From DATJZH01 sp035499215 (GTDB taxonomy: Bacteria > Actinomycetota > Actinomycetes > Streptosporangiales > Streptosporangiaceae), in NCBI GenBank assembly GCA_035499215.1, contig DATJZH010000261.1:1-13657 (forward strand): 13,657 nucleotides of DNA. The letters are read 5' to 3'. Numbering within the stretch: position 1 is the first letter of the stretch; each line of letters opens with the position of its first letter. Under the pieces are notes generated by a model. The model was not told the origin of the DNA. It made no database searches and worked only from the letters and a program-made list of their open reading frames with translations. A program made the translations under genes and the position numbers. Below, piece after piece: positions 6,559 through 12,844 of the stretch.

Positions 6559-7359
6559 ATGGCACGCCCGAAACTCGCCGTGTGGAAGTTCGCGTCTTGC
6601 GACGGCTGCCAGCTCACCCTGCTGGACTGCCAGGACGAGCTGCTGGCACTGGCAGCCGAGATCGACATCGCGCATTTCGCCGAGGCCTCGAGCACCGCGG
6701 AGCCGGGACCCTACGACATCTCGCTGGTCGAGGGATCGGTGACCACGCCGGAAGACGCGGCGCGCATCCAGTACGTCCGCGACCAGTCGCAGACGCTCAT
6801 CACCATCGGCGCGTGCGCGACGTCCGGCGGCATCCAGGCGCTGCGCAACTTCGCCGACGTCGCCGAGTTCGCCGCGGCGGTCTACGCGCGGCCGGATTAC
6901 CTGGAGGTCCTCGGGACGTCCACGCCGATCGCCGACCACGTCCCCGTCGACTTCGAGCTGCGCGGCTGCCCGATCGACAAGCGCCAGCTCCTCGAGCTCA
7001 TCTCGGCGCTGCTGGCCGGGCGCAAGCCCGGTATCTCCCCGCAGAGCGTGTGCTACGAGTGCAAGCGCCGGGGCAGTACCTGCGTGCTGGTCGCCCACGG
7101 GACGCCGTGCCTTGGCCCGGTGACCCAGGCGGGCTGCGGCGCGATCTGCCCGGCCTACGGCCGCGGCTGCTACGGCTGCTTCGGGCCGGTGGCCGCGCCG
7201 AACACGGCCTCGCTGATTCCCCGGCTGCGCGAGCTCGGCATGTCGGAGGATACCGTCGACCGGGTCTTCTCGACGTTCAACGCGGCGGCGCCAGGCTTCT
7301 CGGCAGCCGTACGGGCCCGGCCAGCGGTCGCCCGTCAGCCGCCGGGCGGGAATCGCTGA
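6559..7359 (+). CDS. hyhS: Group 3b [NiFe] hydrogenase small subunit (HyhS)
   Basis: Carries the Fe-S relay from the NiFe site to the diaphorase part. The 266-residue protein has no twin-arginine leader and begins directly with KFASCDGCQL (C14, C17). With C86 (IGACA) and C137 (RGCPI) these are the four proximal-cluster ligands. The C-terminal half has CYECKRRGSTC (C165, C168, C175), C184 and GCGAICPAYGRGCYGCFGP (C193, C197, C204, C207), enough for two more [4Fe-4S] clusters. This is the soluble group 3 architecture, not that of membrane uptake enzymes. The last 25 residues are low-complexity. It is the final gene of the plus-strand operon. Its partner large subunit, normally the next gene in hyh operons, is instead on the opposite strand at 8853-10154. 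Confidence 0.93.
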   Translation: MARPKLAVWKFASCDGCQLTLLDCQDELLALAAEIDIAHFAEASSTAEPGPYDISLVEGSVTTPEDAARIQYVRDQSQTLITIGACATSGGIQALRNFADVAEFAAAVYARPDYLEVLGTSTPIADHVPVDFELRGCPIDKRQLLELISALLAGRKPGISPQSVCYECKRRGSTCVLVAHGTPCLGPVTQAGCGAICPAYGRGCYGCFGPVAAPNTASLIPRLRELGMSEDTVDRVFSTFNAAAPGFSAAVRARPAVARQPPGGNR

Positions 7360-7360
7360 C

Positions 7361-7386
7361 CGCCGCCGGCCAGCCAGCCGACGGCG
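7361..7386. terminator. Hairpin between convergent hyhS and CBS genes
   Basis: CGCCGCCGGC, a 6-base loop, then GCCGACGGCG: a 10-pair stem with one C-A mismatch (a G-U pair in the minus-strand transcript). It starts 1 base after the hyhS stop and ends 20 bases before the end of the convergent CBS gene. There is no T-run, as is common in high-GC actinobacteria; a bidirectional terminator is the simplest reading. Confidence 0.45.
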
Positions 7387-7406
7387 ACGGGCAAGCGGAC
7401 GAGCGG

Positions 7407-8255
7407 TCAGGCGCCCGCGGGCGAGGCCGCGCTGGCCGACTGCCCGGTCAGCTTGCAGACCACCGTGACGACACCGTCGACGCCTGCCGCGAGGCGCTCG
7501 GCCACCGGGATCAGGTCCGCCCTGGCCAGGGTGCCGGACAGGATGACAACGCCCTCCCTGACCTTCACCTCGACGCCGTCGGGCTCCGCGAGCAGGATGC
7601 CGGTCAGGACGCCGTGGACCTCCGCGGCGATCTCCTCATCCGGGCGCAGGAATACGCTGAGCAGGTCCCGGCGGCTGACGATGCCGATCAGCTTGCCGGC
7701 CGGATCGACGACAGGCAGCCGCCTGACGTGACGCCCGTTCATCAGCCTCGCTGCCACGCCGACCGGCGCGTCCGGGTGAATCGTGATCGCGGGCGAGGTC
7801 ATCAGCTCGGCCGCGGTCCGGGCCTCCGCCCGGGCCCGCTCATGGTGGCTGCGGGCGGGCAGGCCCGCGCCCAGCCGGCGCAGGTTGCGCTCCTCCTTCA
7901 GCAGCAGGTCGTACTCCGACACCATCCCCGCCACGCGGCCGTCCTTGGTGACGACCGGCACCGCGTTGACCATGCCCTCGGCCATGATCTTGGTGACCTG
8001 TTTGTACGGGGCGGCCTTGTCGACGGTGACCACGTCGGTCCGCATCACGTCGCTGACCCGCCAGCGGCCGGTCAGCGGGCGCCCGCGCCCGGACCAGTGC
8101 GGCTCGTGCCCGTGCGGCCGCTCAGTGTCCTGCTCCTCAGCGGACTCCAGGGCGCGAGCCACGTCCGTGGCGGTGGCATCCCCGTGAATGGTCTTGTAGT
8201 ACGTGGCGCCCAGATGCCGGAGCATGGCGTCGAAATGCGCTTCGCTGCGAGACAT
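7407..8255 (-). CDS. CBS-domain pair plus C-terminal BON domain protein
   Basis: A 282-residue soluble protein. Residues about 1-55 form an N-terminal segment with a short helix-rich motif (MLRHLGATYYKTIHG). Two CBS domains follow: SDVMRTDVVTVDKAAPY onward (68-125) and AAELMTSPAITIHPDAPV onward (147-205), each ending in the usual V-S-E/R-x-D-L-L. A BON domain closes the protein (about 215-270, VEVKVREGVVILSGTL). CBS pairs usually bind adenine nucleotides; BON domains bind lipid or protein partners. The mycobacterial DosR regulon includes the CBS protein HRP1 (Rv2626c), so membership here is expected, but the ligand is unknown. AGGGAG lies 5 bases before the ATG. It sits between the hydrogenase small subunit and the protease/large subunit, with its own DosR-like box 76 bases upstream of the start. 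Confidence 0.9.
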   Translation of the reverse strand: MSRSEAHFDAMLRHLGATYYKTIHGDATATDVARALESAEEQDTERPHGHEPHWSGRGRPLTGRWRVSDVMRTDVVTVDKAAPYKQVTKIMAEGMVNAVPVVTKDGRVAGMVSEYDLLLKEERNLRRLGAGLPARSHHERARAEARTAAELMTSPAITIHPDAPVGVAARLMNGRHVRRLPVVDPAGKLIGIVSRRDLLSVFLRPDEEIAAEVHGVLTGILLAEPDGVEVKVREGVVILSGTLARADLIPVAERLAAGVDGVVTVVCKLTGQSASAASPAGA

Positions 8256-8331
8256 GTTCGCTCCCTGTGGTCATCATGGCGAGCAGCACGCTCTCCCCGC
8301 TCATCTCAGCAGTCCCTGGGCAGCACGAAAA

Positions 8332-8345
8332 GGGGCAAACGGCCT
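8332..8345. promoter_or_regulatory. DosR-like box upstream of the CBS-BON gene
   Basis: GGGGC-AAAC-GGCCT fits GGGNC-N4-GNCCC with the last base off. It lies in the 112-base gap after the maturation protease gene, about 76 bases before the CBS start, a spacing like that of box D to hyhB. It suggests that the CBS gene has its own promoter. Confidence 0.5.
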
Positions 8346-8367
8346 GGCCGGCGGGACCTTCCGCCCG

Positions 8368-8856
8368 TCAGCCGGCTGCGAGGTCTGCCAGCACGGCCGA
8401 GGTGAGCGCGGCAGCGGCGGCCGCGACAGCGGGCGTGAGCCCGACGCCCTGGCCGACGTCGGCCGCCTCGACGGCATGCACGATCAAGCGGCCGGGCATC
8501 AGGTCAAGTGCGCGCGCCAGCCCGAGCGCCTCGTCCAGTCCCAGGCTATGCGAGCTGACCTGGCGGCCGGGCGGGGCATCCTCGGCGCCGAGGACGAACC
8601 GGTGCAGCCGGCCGGGGACCGGCCGGTCAGCCAGCACCGCGTCGACGACGACAGCGAGTGGCATCCCGGCCCACGCCTCGATCAGCGCGGCCGGCTGACC
8701 GTCGCTGATCACCAGCCGCACGCCGGCCGGCACCTGCCCGCGCAGCCGGCCGAGCACCTCAGGCCCGATGCCGTCGTCGCGCCGGAAGTCGTTGCCGATC
8801 CCGATGACCGCCGCGCGGCAGGCTGCGGTCGCCGGCGGCCCGGCCTGCTCGGTCAT
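8368..8856 (-). CDS. [NiFe] hydrogenase maturation endopeptidase (HyaD/HycI/HyhD family)
   Basis: Removes the C-terminal peptide of the large subunit after nickel insertion. The 162-residue protein fits the family (about 150-170). It has the N-terminal signature G-I-G-N-D-F-R-R-D-D-G-I-G (19-31), whose second Asp (D28) corresponds to the nickel-binding acidic residue E16 of E. coli HybD, then VVVDAV with D72, and SSHSLGLDEAL with H103, matching D62 and H93 of HybD. The start at 8856 is chosen because it overlaps the large-subunit stop by 4 bases (ATGA), as expected for translational coupling to its substrate; the longer in-frame start at 8934 would lie inside hyhL. Its natural substrate is the adjacent HyhL, which retains a short cleavable tail. 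Confidence 0.9.
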   Translation of the reverse strand: MTEQAGPPATAACRAAVIGIGNDFRRDDGIGPEVLGRLRGQVPAGVRLVISDGQPAALIEAWAGMPLAVVVDAVLADRPVPGRLHRFVLGAEDAPPGRQVSSHSLGLDEALGLARALDLMPGRLIVHAVEAADVGQGVGLTPAVAAAAAALTSAVLADLAAG

Positions 8857-10154
8857 CCGCGGTCCACCCGCAACCGCAGGAAGTGGGTCGCGCACGAGAT
8901 GCACGGGTCGTAGTTGCGGATCGCCTGCTCGCACTCATGGGTCAGCCGGTCGTCGTCGAGATCCAGCCTGGCCTGCACGAAGCCGCGCAGATCGTCCTGG
9001 ATTGCGGCCTGGTTCTGCGATGTCGGCGGCACGAGGCGCGCGTTGAGCACGATCCCGTTCTGATCAAGCTCATACCGGTGGTAGAGCACGCCGCGGGGCG
9101 CCTCGGTGACGCCGTGGCCTGTTCCCGGGCGGGGCGATACCTCGGCACACGGCATGTCCGGCTGCTGATACGTCTGGATCAGCCGCAGCGCCTCCTCGAT
9201 CGCGCAGACGATCTCCACGCTGCGCACGACGATGCTCTGGAACGGATTGCGGCAATCGGGCCCGAGGCCGGCCTCGCGCGCGGCCCGGGCCGCCATCGGC
9301 GGCAGCCACTGCGAGTTCAGCGAGTACCTGGCCAGCGGCCCGGTCAGATAGCTGCCGGCCCGGCCGGCGAGCCTGGCGTGCAGCGCGGTGGAGTGCACCA
9401 CCTGCTCCTCGATCACATGCTCCTCGAAATCGGCAGCGGTGAACTGAAGTCCGCCGCTGCTGCTGAGCGTTCCGCGCTCGATCGGGTAGGCGCCGGGCTG
9501 GGTCAGGGCGAGCAGCTCGTGGTCGAAGGTGAAGTCGGGGAAGTCGAAACCGGCCACCCAGCGCACCGTGTCCAGGGCGAGCTCGAGCGCCCCGGCCAGC
9601 CGCTCCGCCAGCGGCGCGAGCTCGCTCGCCGAGGGCACCCGGTAGAAGCCGCCGATCCGCACGTTCACCGGATGAACTGACCGGCCGCCGAGCAGATCCA
9701 TGATCGAGGTCCCGGCCTGCCGGAGCGCCAGACCGCGTTCGACGATGGCCCGGTGATCGCGCGCGAGCTCCACGGCGCCGGGATAGCCGAGGAAGTCAGG
9801 TGCGTGCAGCATGTAGACATGCAGCGCGTGGCTGGAAATCCACTCGCCGCAGTACAGCAGCCGCCGCAGGTCAGCGACCGGACCGGGCAGGGTGACGCCG
9901 CACACCTCCTCCATTGCCTGGCAGGCGCTGGCCTGGTAGGCCACCGGGCATATCCCGCATATCCGCGCGGTAATGTCCGGTGGCTCGGTGAAGGAGCGGC
10001 CGCGCAGGAACGCCTCGAAGAATCGTGGCGGCTCGTAGATGTCGAGGCGAACCTCCTCGACCTGGCCGGCGCTGACGCGGACATACATAGCGCCTTCACC
10101 CTCGACCCTGGCCAGCCCGGCGGCTGAAAGTTTCCGATCACTTCGGTGCGTCAT
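8853..10154 (-). CDS. hyhL: Group 3b [NiFe] hydrogenase large subunit (HyhL)
   Basis: Catalytic subunit holding the NiFe(CN)2CO centre. The 433-residue protein has both metal-ligand pairs: RICGICPVAY (C66, C69) near the N-terminus and DPCISCATH (C418, C421, H424) at the C-terminus. Only nine residues (FLRLRVDRG) follow His424, the usual processing point, so the precursor tail is short and should be cut by the protease encoded immediately downstream. The RIHGICPV-type N-motif and length of about 430 fit group 3 soluble bidirectional enzymes. Start 10154 (MTHRSDR) is preferred, with AAGGG about 5 bases upstream; an in-frame ATG at 10199 lacks a ribosome site. It is transcribed away from the universal stress gene, with a strong DosR-like box between them, and is convergent with its small subunit partner. 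Confidence 0.93.
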   Translation of the reverse strand: MTHRSDRKLSAAGLARVEGEGAMYVRVSAGQVEEVRLDIYEPPRFFEAFLRGRSFTEPPDITARICGICPVAYQASACQAMEEVCGVTLPGPVADLRRLLYCGEWISSHALHVYMLHAPDFLGYPGAVELARDHRAIVERGLALRQAGTSIMDLLGGRSVHPVNVRIGGFYRVPSASELAPLAERLAGALELALDTVRWVAGFDFPDFTFDHELLALTQPGAYPIERGTLSSSGGLQFTAADFEEHVIEEQVVHSTALHARLAGRAGSYLTGPLARYSLNSQWLPPMAARAAREAGLGPDCRNPFQSIVVRSVEIVCAIEEALRLIQTYQQPDMPCAEVSPRPGTGHGVTEAPRGVLYHRYELDQNGIVLNARLVPPTSQNQAAIQDDLRGFVQARLDLDDDRLTHECEQAIRNYDPCISCATHFLRLRVDRG

Positions 10155-10375
10155 GTCCACCCTTACCGGCCAGCACCAAGAGCGGGCGCTCTCGGCCATC
10201 CAGTTATGCGACTACCATTTCATCGCAGGCTCCCCGGCACCAGGGAATGCAGCTAGGGACCTAGGGCCCGGGTCCGTTCGGCCAACGCCCCTGCCGCGAG
10301 CCCGCGCCCGCCAGCGAGCCTTTGGCCGGACTCGTGGCTGCCAGCAGGCTAGCGGCCAGGTGAGAGGAGCAGGCA
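10155..10375. promoter_or_regulatory. Divergent promoter region between hyhL and the universal stress gene
   Basis: 221 bases without a gene. The DosR-like box at 10256-10269 is nearly in the middle: about 102 bases from the hyhL start and 107 from the stress-protein start. Possible AT-richer -10 stretches on the hyhL side are at 10203-10223. The AGGAG ribosome site of the stress gene is at its right end. Confidence 0.6.
10256..10269. promoter_or_regulatory. DosR-like box E, bidirectional
   Basis: GGGAC-CTAG-GGCCC matches the GGGNC-N4-GNCCC core completely and shares the CTAG centre with box C. A further GGGTCC half-site follows at 10270-10275. The symmetric location between two divergent genes suggests control of both hyhL-protease and the universal stress gene. 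Confidence 0.65.
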
Positions 10376-10813
10376 ATGCCGGGAATCGTTGTGGGCGTCG
10401 ACGGCTCTGGCGGCTCTGCGCAGGCACTCGAATGGGCGATGAAAGAGGCGGCGGCCCGCCGGACCGTCCTTACCGTCCTGACCGTTCACCAGGTGGCGGC
10501 CGGCCACTGGACCGGCACCCCGCTCGTCTACCCCGAAGACCGGGCACAGCAGGAGAAGGCAAGGGCAGCTGCCGAGGGAGCAGTCGCCAAGATCGCCGCC
10601 GACCTCGGCGATGCCGCGCCTGCCCAGGTGCACGTGCACGCGGTGAGCGGCCTGGCTGCCAGGGAGCTGATTGCGGCGTCCGCTGACGCGGACCTGCTCG
10701 CGGTCGGCTCGCGCGGCGCAGGCGGATTCGCCGGCCTGCTGATGGGCTCGGTGAGCACGCAGGTGGTCAATCACGCGGCCTGCCCGGTGGTCGTCGTCCC
10801 CGGCAACCGGTAG
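10376..10813 (+). CDS. Universal stress protein, single UspA domain, ATP-binding type
   Basis: A 145-residue cytosolic UspA-fold protein. It starts with GIVVGVDGSGGS (conserved Asp9) and ends with the nucleotide-binding signature G111-x2-G114-x9-G124-S125 (GSRGAGGFAGLLMGS) and the closing strand CPVVVVPG. The complete signature marks the ATP-binding subfamily. Several mycobacterial DosR-regulon genes (for example Rv2623, a tandem UspA protein) are of this family; the single-domain form here is the shorter relative. AGAGGAG lies 6 to 7 bases upstream of the ATG. It is a monocistronic gene followed after 3 bases by a strong hairpin. The DosR-like box E lies about 107 bases upstream. Confidence 0.93.
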   Translation: MPGIVVGVDGSGGSAQALEWAMKEAAARRTVLTVLTVHQVAAGHWTGTPLVYPEDRAQQEKARAAAEGAVAKIAADLGDAAPAQVHVHAVSGLAARELIAASADADLLAVGSRGAGGFAGLLMGSVSTQVVNHAACPVVVVPGNR

Positions 10814-10816
10814 ACC

Positions 10817-10842
10817 GGCCGCAGGCCTGCCGGCCTGCGGCC
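10817..10842. terminator. Strong hairpin after the universal stress gene
   Basis: Perfect 11-base arms GGCCGCAGGCC and GGCCTGCGGCC around a 4-base loop (TGCC), beginning 3 bases after the stop codon. No T-run follows. Position and strength fit a rho-independent-like terminator of the high-GC type. Confidence 0.7.
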
Positions 10843-10859
10843 CGGGCCGAAGGGCCCGG
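10842..10859. promoter_or_regulatory. Second hairpin that is also a DosR-like palindrome
   Basis: CCGGGCC-GAAG-GGCCCGG: 7-base arms with a GAAG tetraloop, adjoining the terminator. Its core 10844-10857 (GGGCC-GAAG-GGCCC) also fits GGGNC-N4-GNCCC exactly. It may be a second terminator stem or an operator for the small reading frame starting at 10965 (about 107 bases away). Sequence alone cannot decide; the stem-loop reading is favoured because of its place after the first hairpin. Confidence 0.4.
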
Positions 10860-10964
10860 ACCGAGGTGGCCAACGGCCGTATCGGCTGGCCGGGCTGGCG
10901 GCGATGCTGACCGTGGCGCCGCGCAAGACTGCGGGCTGCTGCCGCGAGCCGGGAAGGACATGCT

Positions 10965-11211
10965 ATGGCTGTCCGCGCTGGAGCAGATGGCTTCGCCTGT
11001 GCGCAGGCACCGGCGGGCCCGCTGGCCGGCATCCGGCGCTGCGACACCGACCCGCTCGTCTCCCGCGAGATGATCGGCGACCTCGCGTCATGCGTCTTCG
11101 ACTCCGGCCTGACCCCCGGCGGCGGGCAGCCTCGCCAAGGTCTTCGGCTGGGGCGACGACGAGCGGGGTGAGGCCGCCAGGCTCGCCGGCCTGGCCGGCA
11201 GCCGGCTCTAG
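10965..11211 (+). pseudogene. Frameshifted small reading frame, function not recognised
   Basis: From ATG 10965 (GGAAGG upstream) a 68-codon frame reads MAVRAGADGF then RCDTDPLVSREMIGDLASCV and stops at 11171. From about 11130 another frame continues as SLAKVFGWGDDERGEAARLA and ends at TAG 11211. Joined by one frameshift near 11125-11130 they would make a protein of about 82 residues ending just before a strong hairpin at 11219. The gene-like ending, the hairpin and codon bias with G/C third positions suggest a small gene that has decayed, or one with a sequencing error in the GC-rich run. I recognise no family. The other reading from ATG 10960 is short and unremarkable. Confidence 0.35.
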
Positions 11212-11218
11212 CCATCCA

Positions 11219-11244
11219 CGCCCGCGGGACAGATCCCGCGGGCG
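11219..11244. terminator. 11-pair hairpin upstream of the nitroreductase gene
   Basis: Perfect arms CGCCCGCGGGA and TCCCGCGGGCG around CAGA, 7 bases after the TAG of the small frame and 41 bases before the nitroreductase ATG. It is probably a terminator for the upstream frame. Its centre GGGACAGATCCC resembles a DosR box with the spacer two bases too short, so an operator role is a weaker alternative. Confidence 0.55.
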
Positions 11245-11285
11245 GACCGGGGACGGCGGGGGCAGCGCCCGGAAGGGACGTGAAC

Positions 11286-12257
11286 ATGTACAGGTCACTG
11301 GCCGACGATGGGATAGTCCGGCGGCTGCTCAGCGCGGCGGGGGCCGCGCCATCTATCCACAACACCCAGCCGTGGAAGTTCCGGCTCGCTGGTGACGTCA
11401 TCGAACTGCGCGGAGATCCCGAGCGAATGCTCTGGGTGGCCGACCCGAAAGGCCGCGCGCTTCACCTCAGCTGCGGGGCCGCCCTGTTCAATCTCCGGCT
11501 GGCGATCCGCACGCTGGGCGCCAAACCGCTAGTCTGGCCGCTTCCCGACCCGCAAGGCGAGCCGACGCTGCTCGCATGCGTGCAGCTGGCCGGCGGACGT
11601 TCGGCGACCCCCCAGGAATGCGAGATGTTCGACGCGATCAGACAGCGGCACAGCAGCCGCGCGCCGTTCTCCGCCCATCCGGTGCCCGAGTCGGTCCAGG
11701 TCTGTCTCGAGCAGGAGGCGGGCTTCGAGTTCGCGGTGCTCCGGATGCTGAACGCGCGCGACGCGGCGCTCGTGCTCGAGCTGGCAGCCGCAGCAGACAA
11801 GAAGCTGGCTGCCGATTTCGATCACCGGGTCGAGCTGGCCAAATGGGTCGCCACCAGCGGAGACGACGGCATACCCGGCAGCGCCCTGGGGTTTCGGCCA
11901 GACCGCGAGCCGGGGCCGGTCCGCGACTTCGGCTATGCCTCGCCGGCCCTCGAGCGCCCTGCCGCCCGCTTCGAGCCGCTGCCGCAGATCGCGGTGCTCT
12001 CGACCGCGCGGGACGAGCCCGGCGACTGGCTGCGGGCCGGGCAGGCGCTGCAGCGGGTGCTGCTGACCGCCACCCGGCACGGCGTCGCGACGTCGCTGCT
12101 GTATCAGCCGATCGAGGTGCGTGACATGGAGCCTGCCGATGACGGCTGGTGGCCGTGGCCGGAGTGCCCGCAGATCGTCATCCGCTTCGGCTACGGACCG
12201 CCGGGAGCGCCAACGCCCCGGCGCCAGGTGGCTGACATGCTCGAGGGGCAAGGCTAA
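11286..12257 (+). CDS. Acg-family nitroreductase-like protein
   Basis: A 323-residue member of the Acg family of FMN-binding, nitroreductase-fold proteins, whose mycobacterial members (Rv2032/Acg, Rv3127, Rv3131) are DosR-regulated. The N-terminal FMN-site signature APSIHNTQPWKF (22-33 from this start) is intact. A second motif, R-Q-R-H-S-S-R-A-P-F (around 118-127), matches the R-x-S/T-x-R-x-P-F element. The C-terminal part has ATRHGVATSLLYQPIE and PQIVIRFGYGPP, where the family has its second half-fold. Enzymatic substrates are not established for the family; a flavin-storage role has been proposed. ATG 11286 is preferred because AAGGGA is 7 bases upstream; GTG 11280 is too close to it. It appears to be monocistronic. 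No perfect DosR box lies directly upstream. Confidence 0.9.
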   Translation: MYRSLADDGIVRRLLSAAGAAPSIHNTQPWKFRLAGDVIELRGDPERMLWVADPKGRALHLSCGAALFNLRLAIRTLGAKPLVWPLPDPQGEPTLLACVQLAGGRSATPQECEMFDAIRQRHSSRAPFSAHPVPESVQVCLEQEAGFEFAVLRMLNARDAALVLELAAAADKKLAADFDHRVELAKWVATSGDDGIPGSALGFRPDREPGPVRDFGYASPALERPAARFEPLPQIAVLSTARDEPGDWLRAGQALQRVLLTATRHGVATSLLYQPIEVRDMEPADDGWWPWPECPQIVIRFGYGPPGAPTPRRQVADMLEGQG

Positions 12258-12275
12258 CCACGAAGATCCCGGCCT

Positions 12276-12291
12276 GGCCCGCTGCCGGGCC
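12276..12291. terminator. Short hairpin in the convergent gap after the nitroreductase gene
   Basis: GGCCCG-CTGC-CGGGCC, a 6-pair perfect stem 19 bases after the stop, in a 134-base gap very rich in G+C with further overlapping GGCC-type pairings. A termination region between convergent genes is plausible. Confidence 0.35.
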
Positions 12292-12391
12292 CGGCCGGTT
12301 CCCGGGCCTGCCCGCTCCCGCGGGTACCGGGTCTGCCAGGGCCGGGGGCCGCGCCTACGGGTCCGGTCATAGCGGTCGGGCAGGCCCGCGA

Positions 12392-12712
12392 TTACGGGAC
12401 GTCCGGCAGCTGATGCAGCCGGGCTCCGGCGGCCGCGAGGCTCTCCCGGCAGATCCGGCCGTGATGGCCGCACAGAAATATGTCGACCAGCTCGGTCCCG
12501 CCGGGGCGCGGCGGCAGCAGCGCCACCATGAACGGCTTGGCCGGGCAGCAGCATGCCCGCTGGGCGGCCTTCAGCCGCGCTATCCACTGCGCTGCGTCTG
12601 CTGCGCGCTCCTCGGCGCCCGGCCGCCGCGGCGCTTGCCCGGCCTGGGGTAGCTCGCCTTGCGGTGGCGCGGTGTCCCGCGCGCTGGATGCGTGCACGCG
12701 TAACAGCCTCAC
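12392..12712 (-). CDS. Small Cys/His-rich protein, DUF7455-like C-terminal half
   Basis: A frame of 106 codons starting at GTG 12712, ending at TAA 12392. The C-terminal half (about 52-96) has a cysteine cluster C54-C55-C56 and then F-L-C81-G-H83-H84-G-R, with G-G-T-E-L between. This resembles the small actinobacterial DUF7455 zinc-ribbon-like proteins, which have C-x2-C-G...G-x-E-L-x-F-C-x-H-H. The spacing of the first cysteines differs from that pattern. The N-terminal 45 residues are Ala/Pro/Arg-rich and may not be translated: no good ribosome site precedes the GTG, so a start further inside is possible. It is convergent with the nitroreductase gene and divergent from the response regulator. 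Function unknown; metal binding is a guess. Confidence 0.55.
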   Translation of the reverse strand: MRLLRVHASSARDTAPPQGELPQAGQAPRRPGAEERAADAAQWIARLKAAQRACCCPAKPFMVALLPPRPGGTELVDIFLCGHHGRICRESLAAAGARLHQLPDVP

Positions 12713-12765
12713 CCGGGCAGCGGCGGGCCCGGTAGGGACGTTCCTCAGCCTCGGCCGGGTCTAAA

Positions 12766-12791
12766 GACCCCCGCCGCCGGCGGTTTGGGTC
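12766..12791. repeat. Imperfect stem-loop in the response-regulator upstream region
   Basis: GACCC-CCGCC-GCC-GGCGG-TTT-GGGTC: two 5-pair stems stacked with a TTT bulge. The inner CCGCCGGCGG is a perfect palindrome. It lies 126 bases upstream of the regulator start, in the divergent gap with the small Cys/His gene. Role unknown. Confidence 0.4.
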
Positions 12792-12817
12792 AGCTCGGTT
12801 GCGAGTTAGGGTCAGCT
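12787..12817 (+). repeat. Direct repeat GGGTCAGCT with 22-base period
   Basis: Two exact 9-base copies, at 12787-12795 and 12809-12817, start 22 bases apart, about two helical turns. This is typical of tandem half-sites for a transcription factor. It is 28 bases before the DosR-like box and 100 bases before the regulator gene. Confidence 0.5.
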
Positions 12818-12844
12818 AAGGTGCAGAATGCCACCGACCACGCA

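Larger units (their letters stand above)
10814..11285. other. 472-base region between stress and nitroreductase genes
   Basis: Contains two hairpins (10817-10842, 10842-10859), a weak palindrome GGCC-AAC-GGCC (10868-10878), the frameshifted small frame (10965-11211), a third hairpin (11219-11244) and the nitroreductase ribosome site (AAGGGA at 11273-11278). No intact gene is convincing. Confidence 0.6.

Noticed and set aside
6213..8405. 730-codon plus-strand open frame across hyhG, hyhS and the CBS gene
   Set aside because: Arg/Pro/Gly-rich translation with no family motif, overlapping three well supported genes in other frames; a by-product of very high GC content.
10316..10329. GAGCC-TTTG-GCCGG as a further DosR-like box before the stress gene
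   Set aside because: Several mismatches to the core; box E nearby already explains the region.
10868..10878. GGCC-AAC-GGCC as a DosR-like box
   Set aside because: Lacks the outer G and C of the core and is more than 400 bases from the next intact gene; GGCC pairs are common in this DNA.
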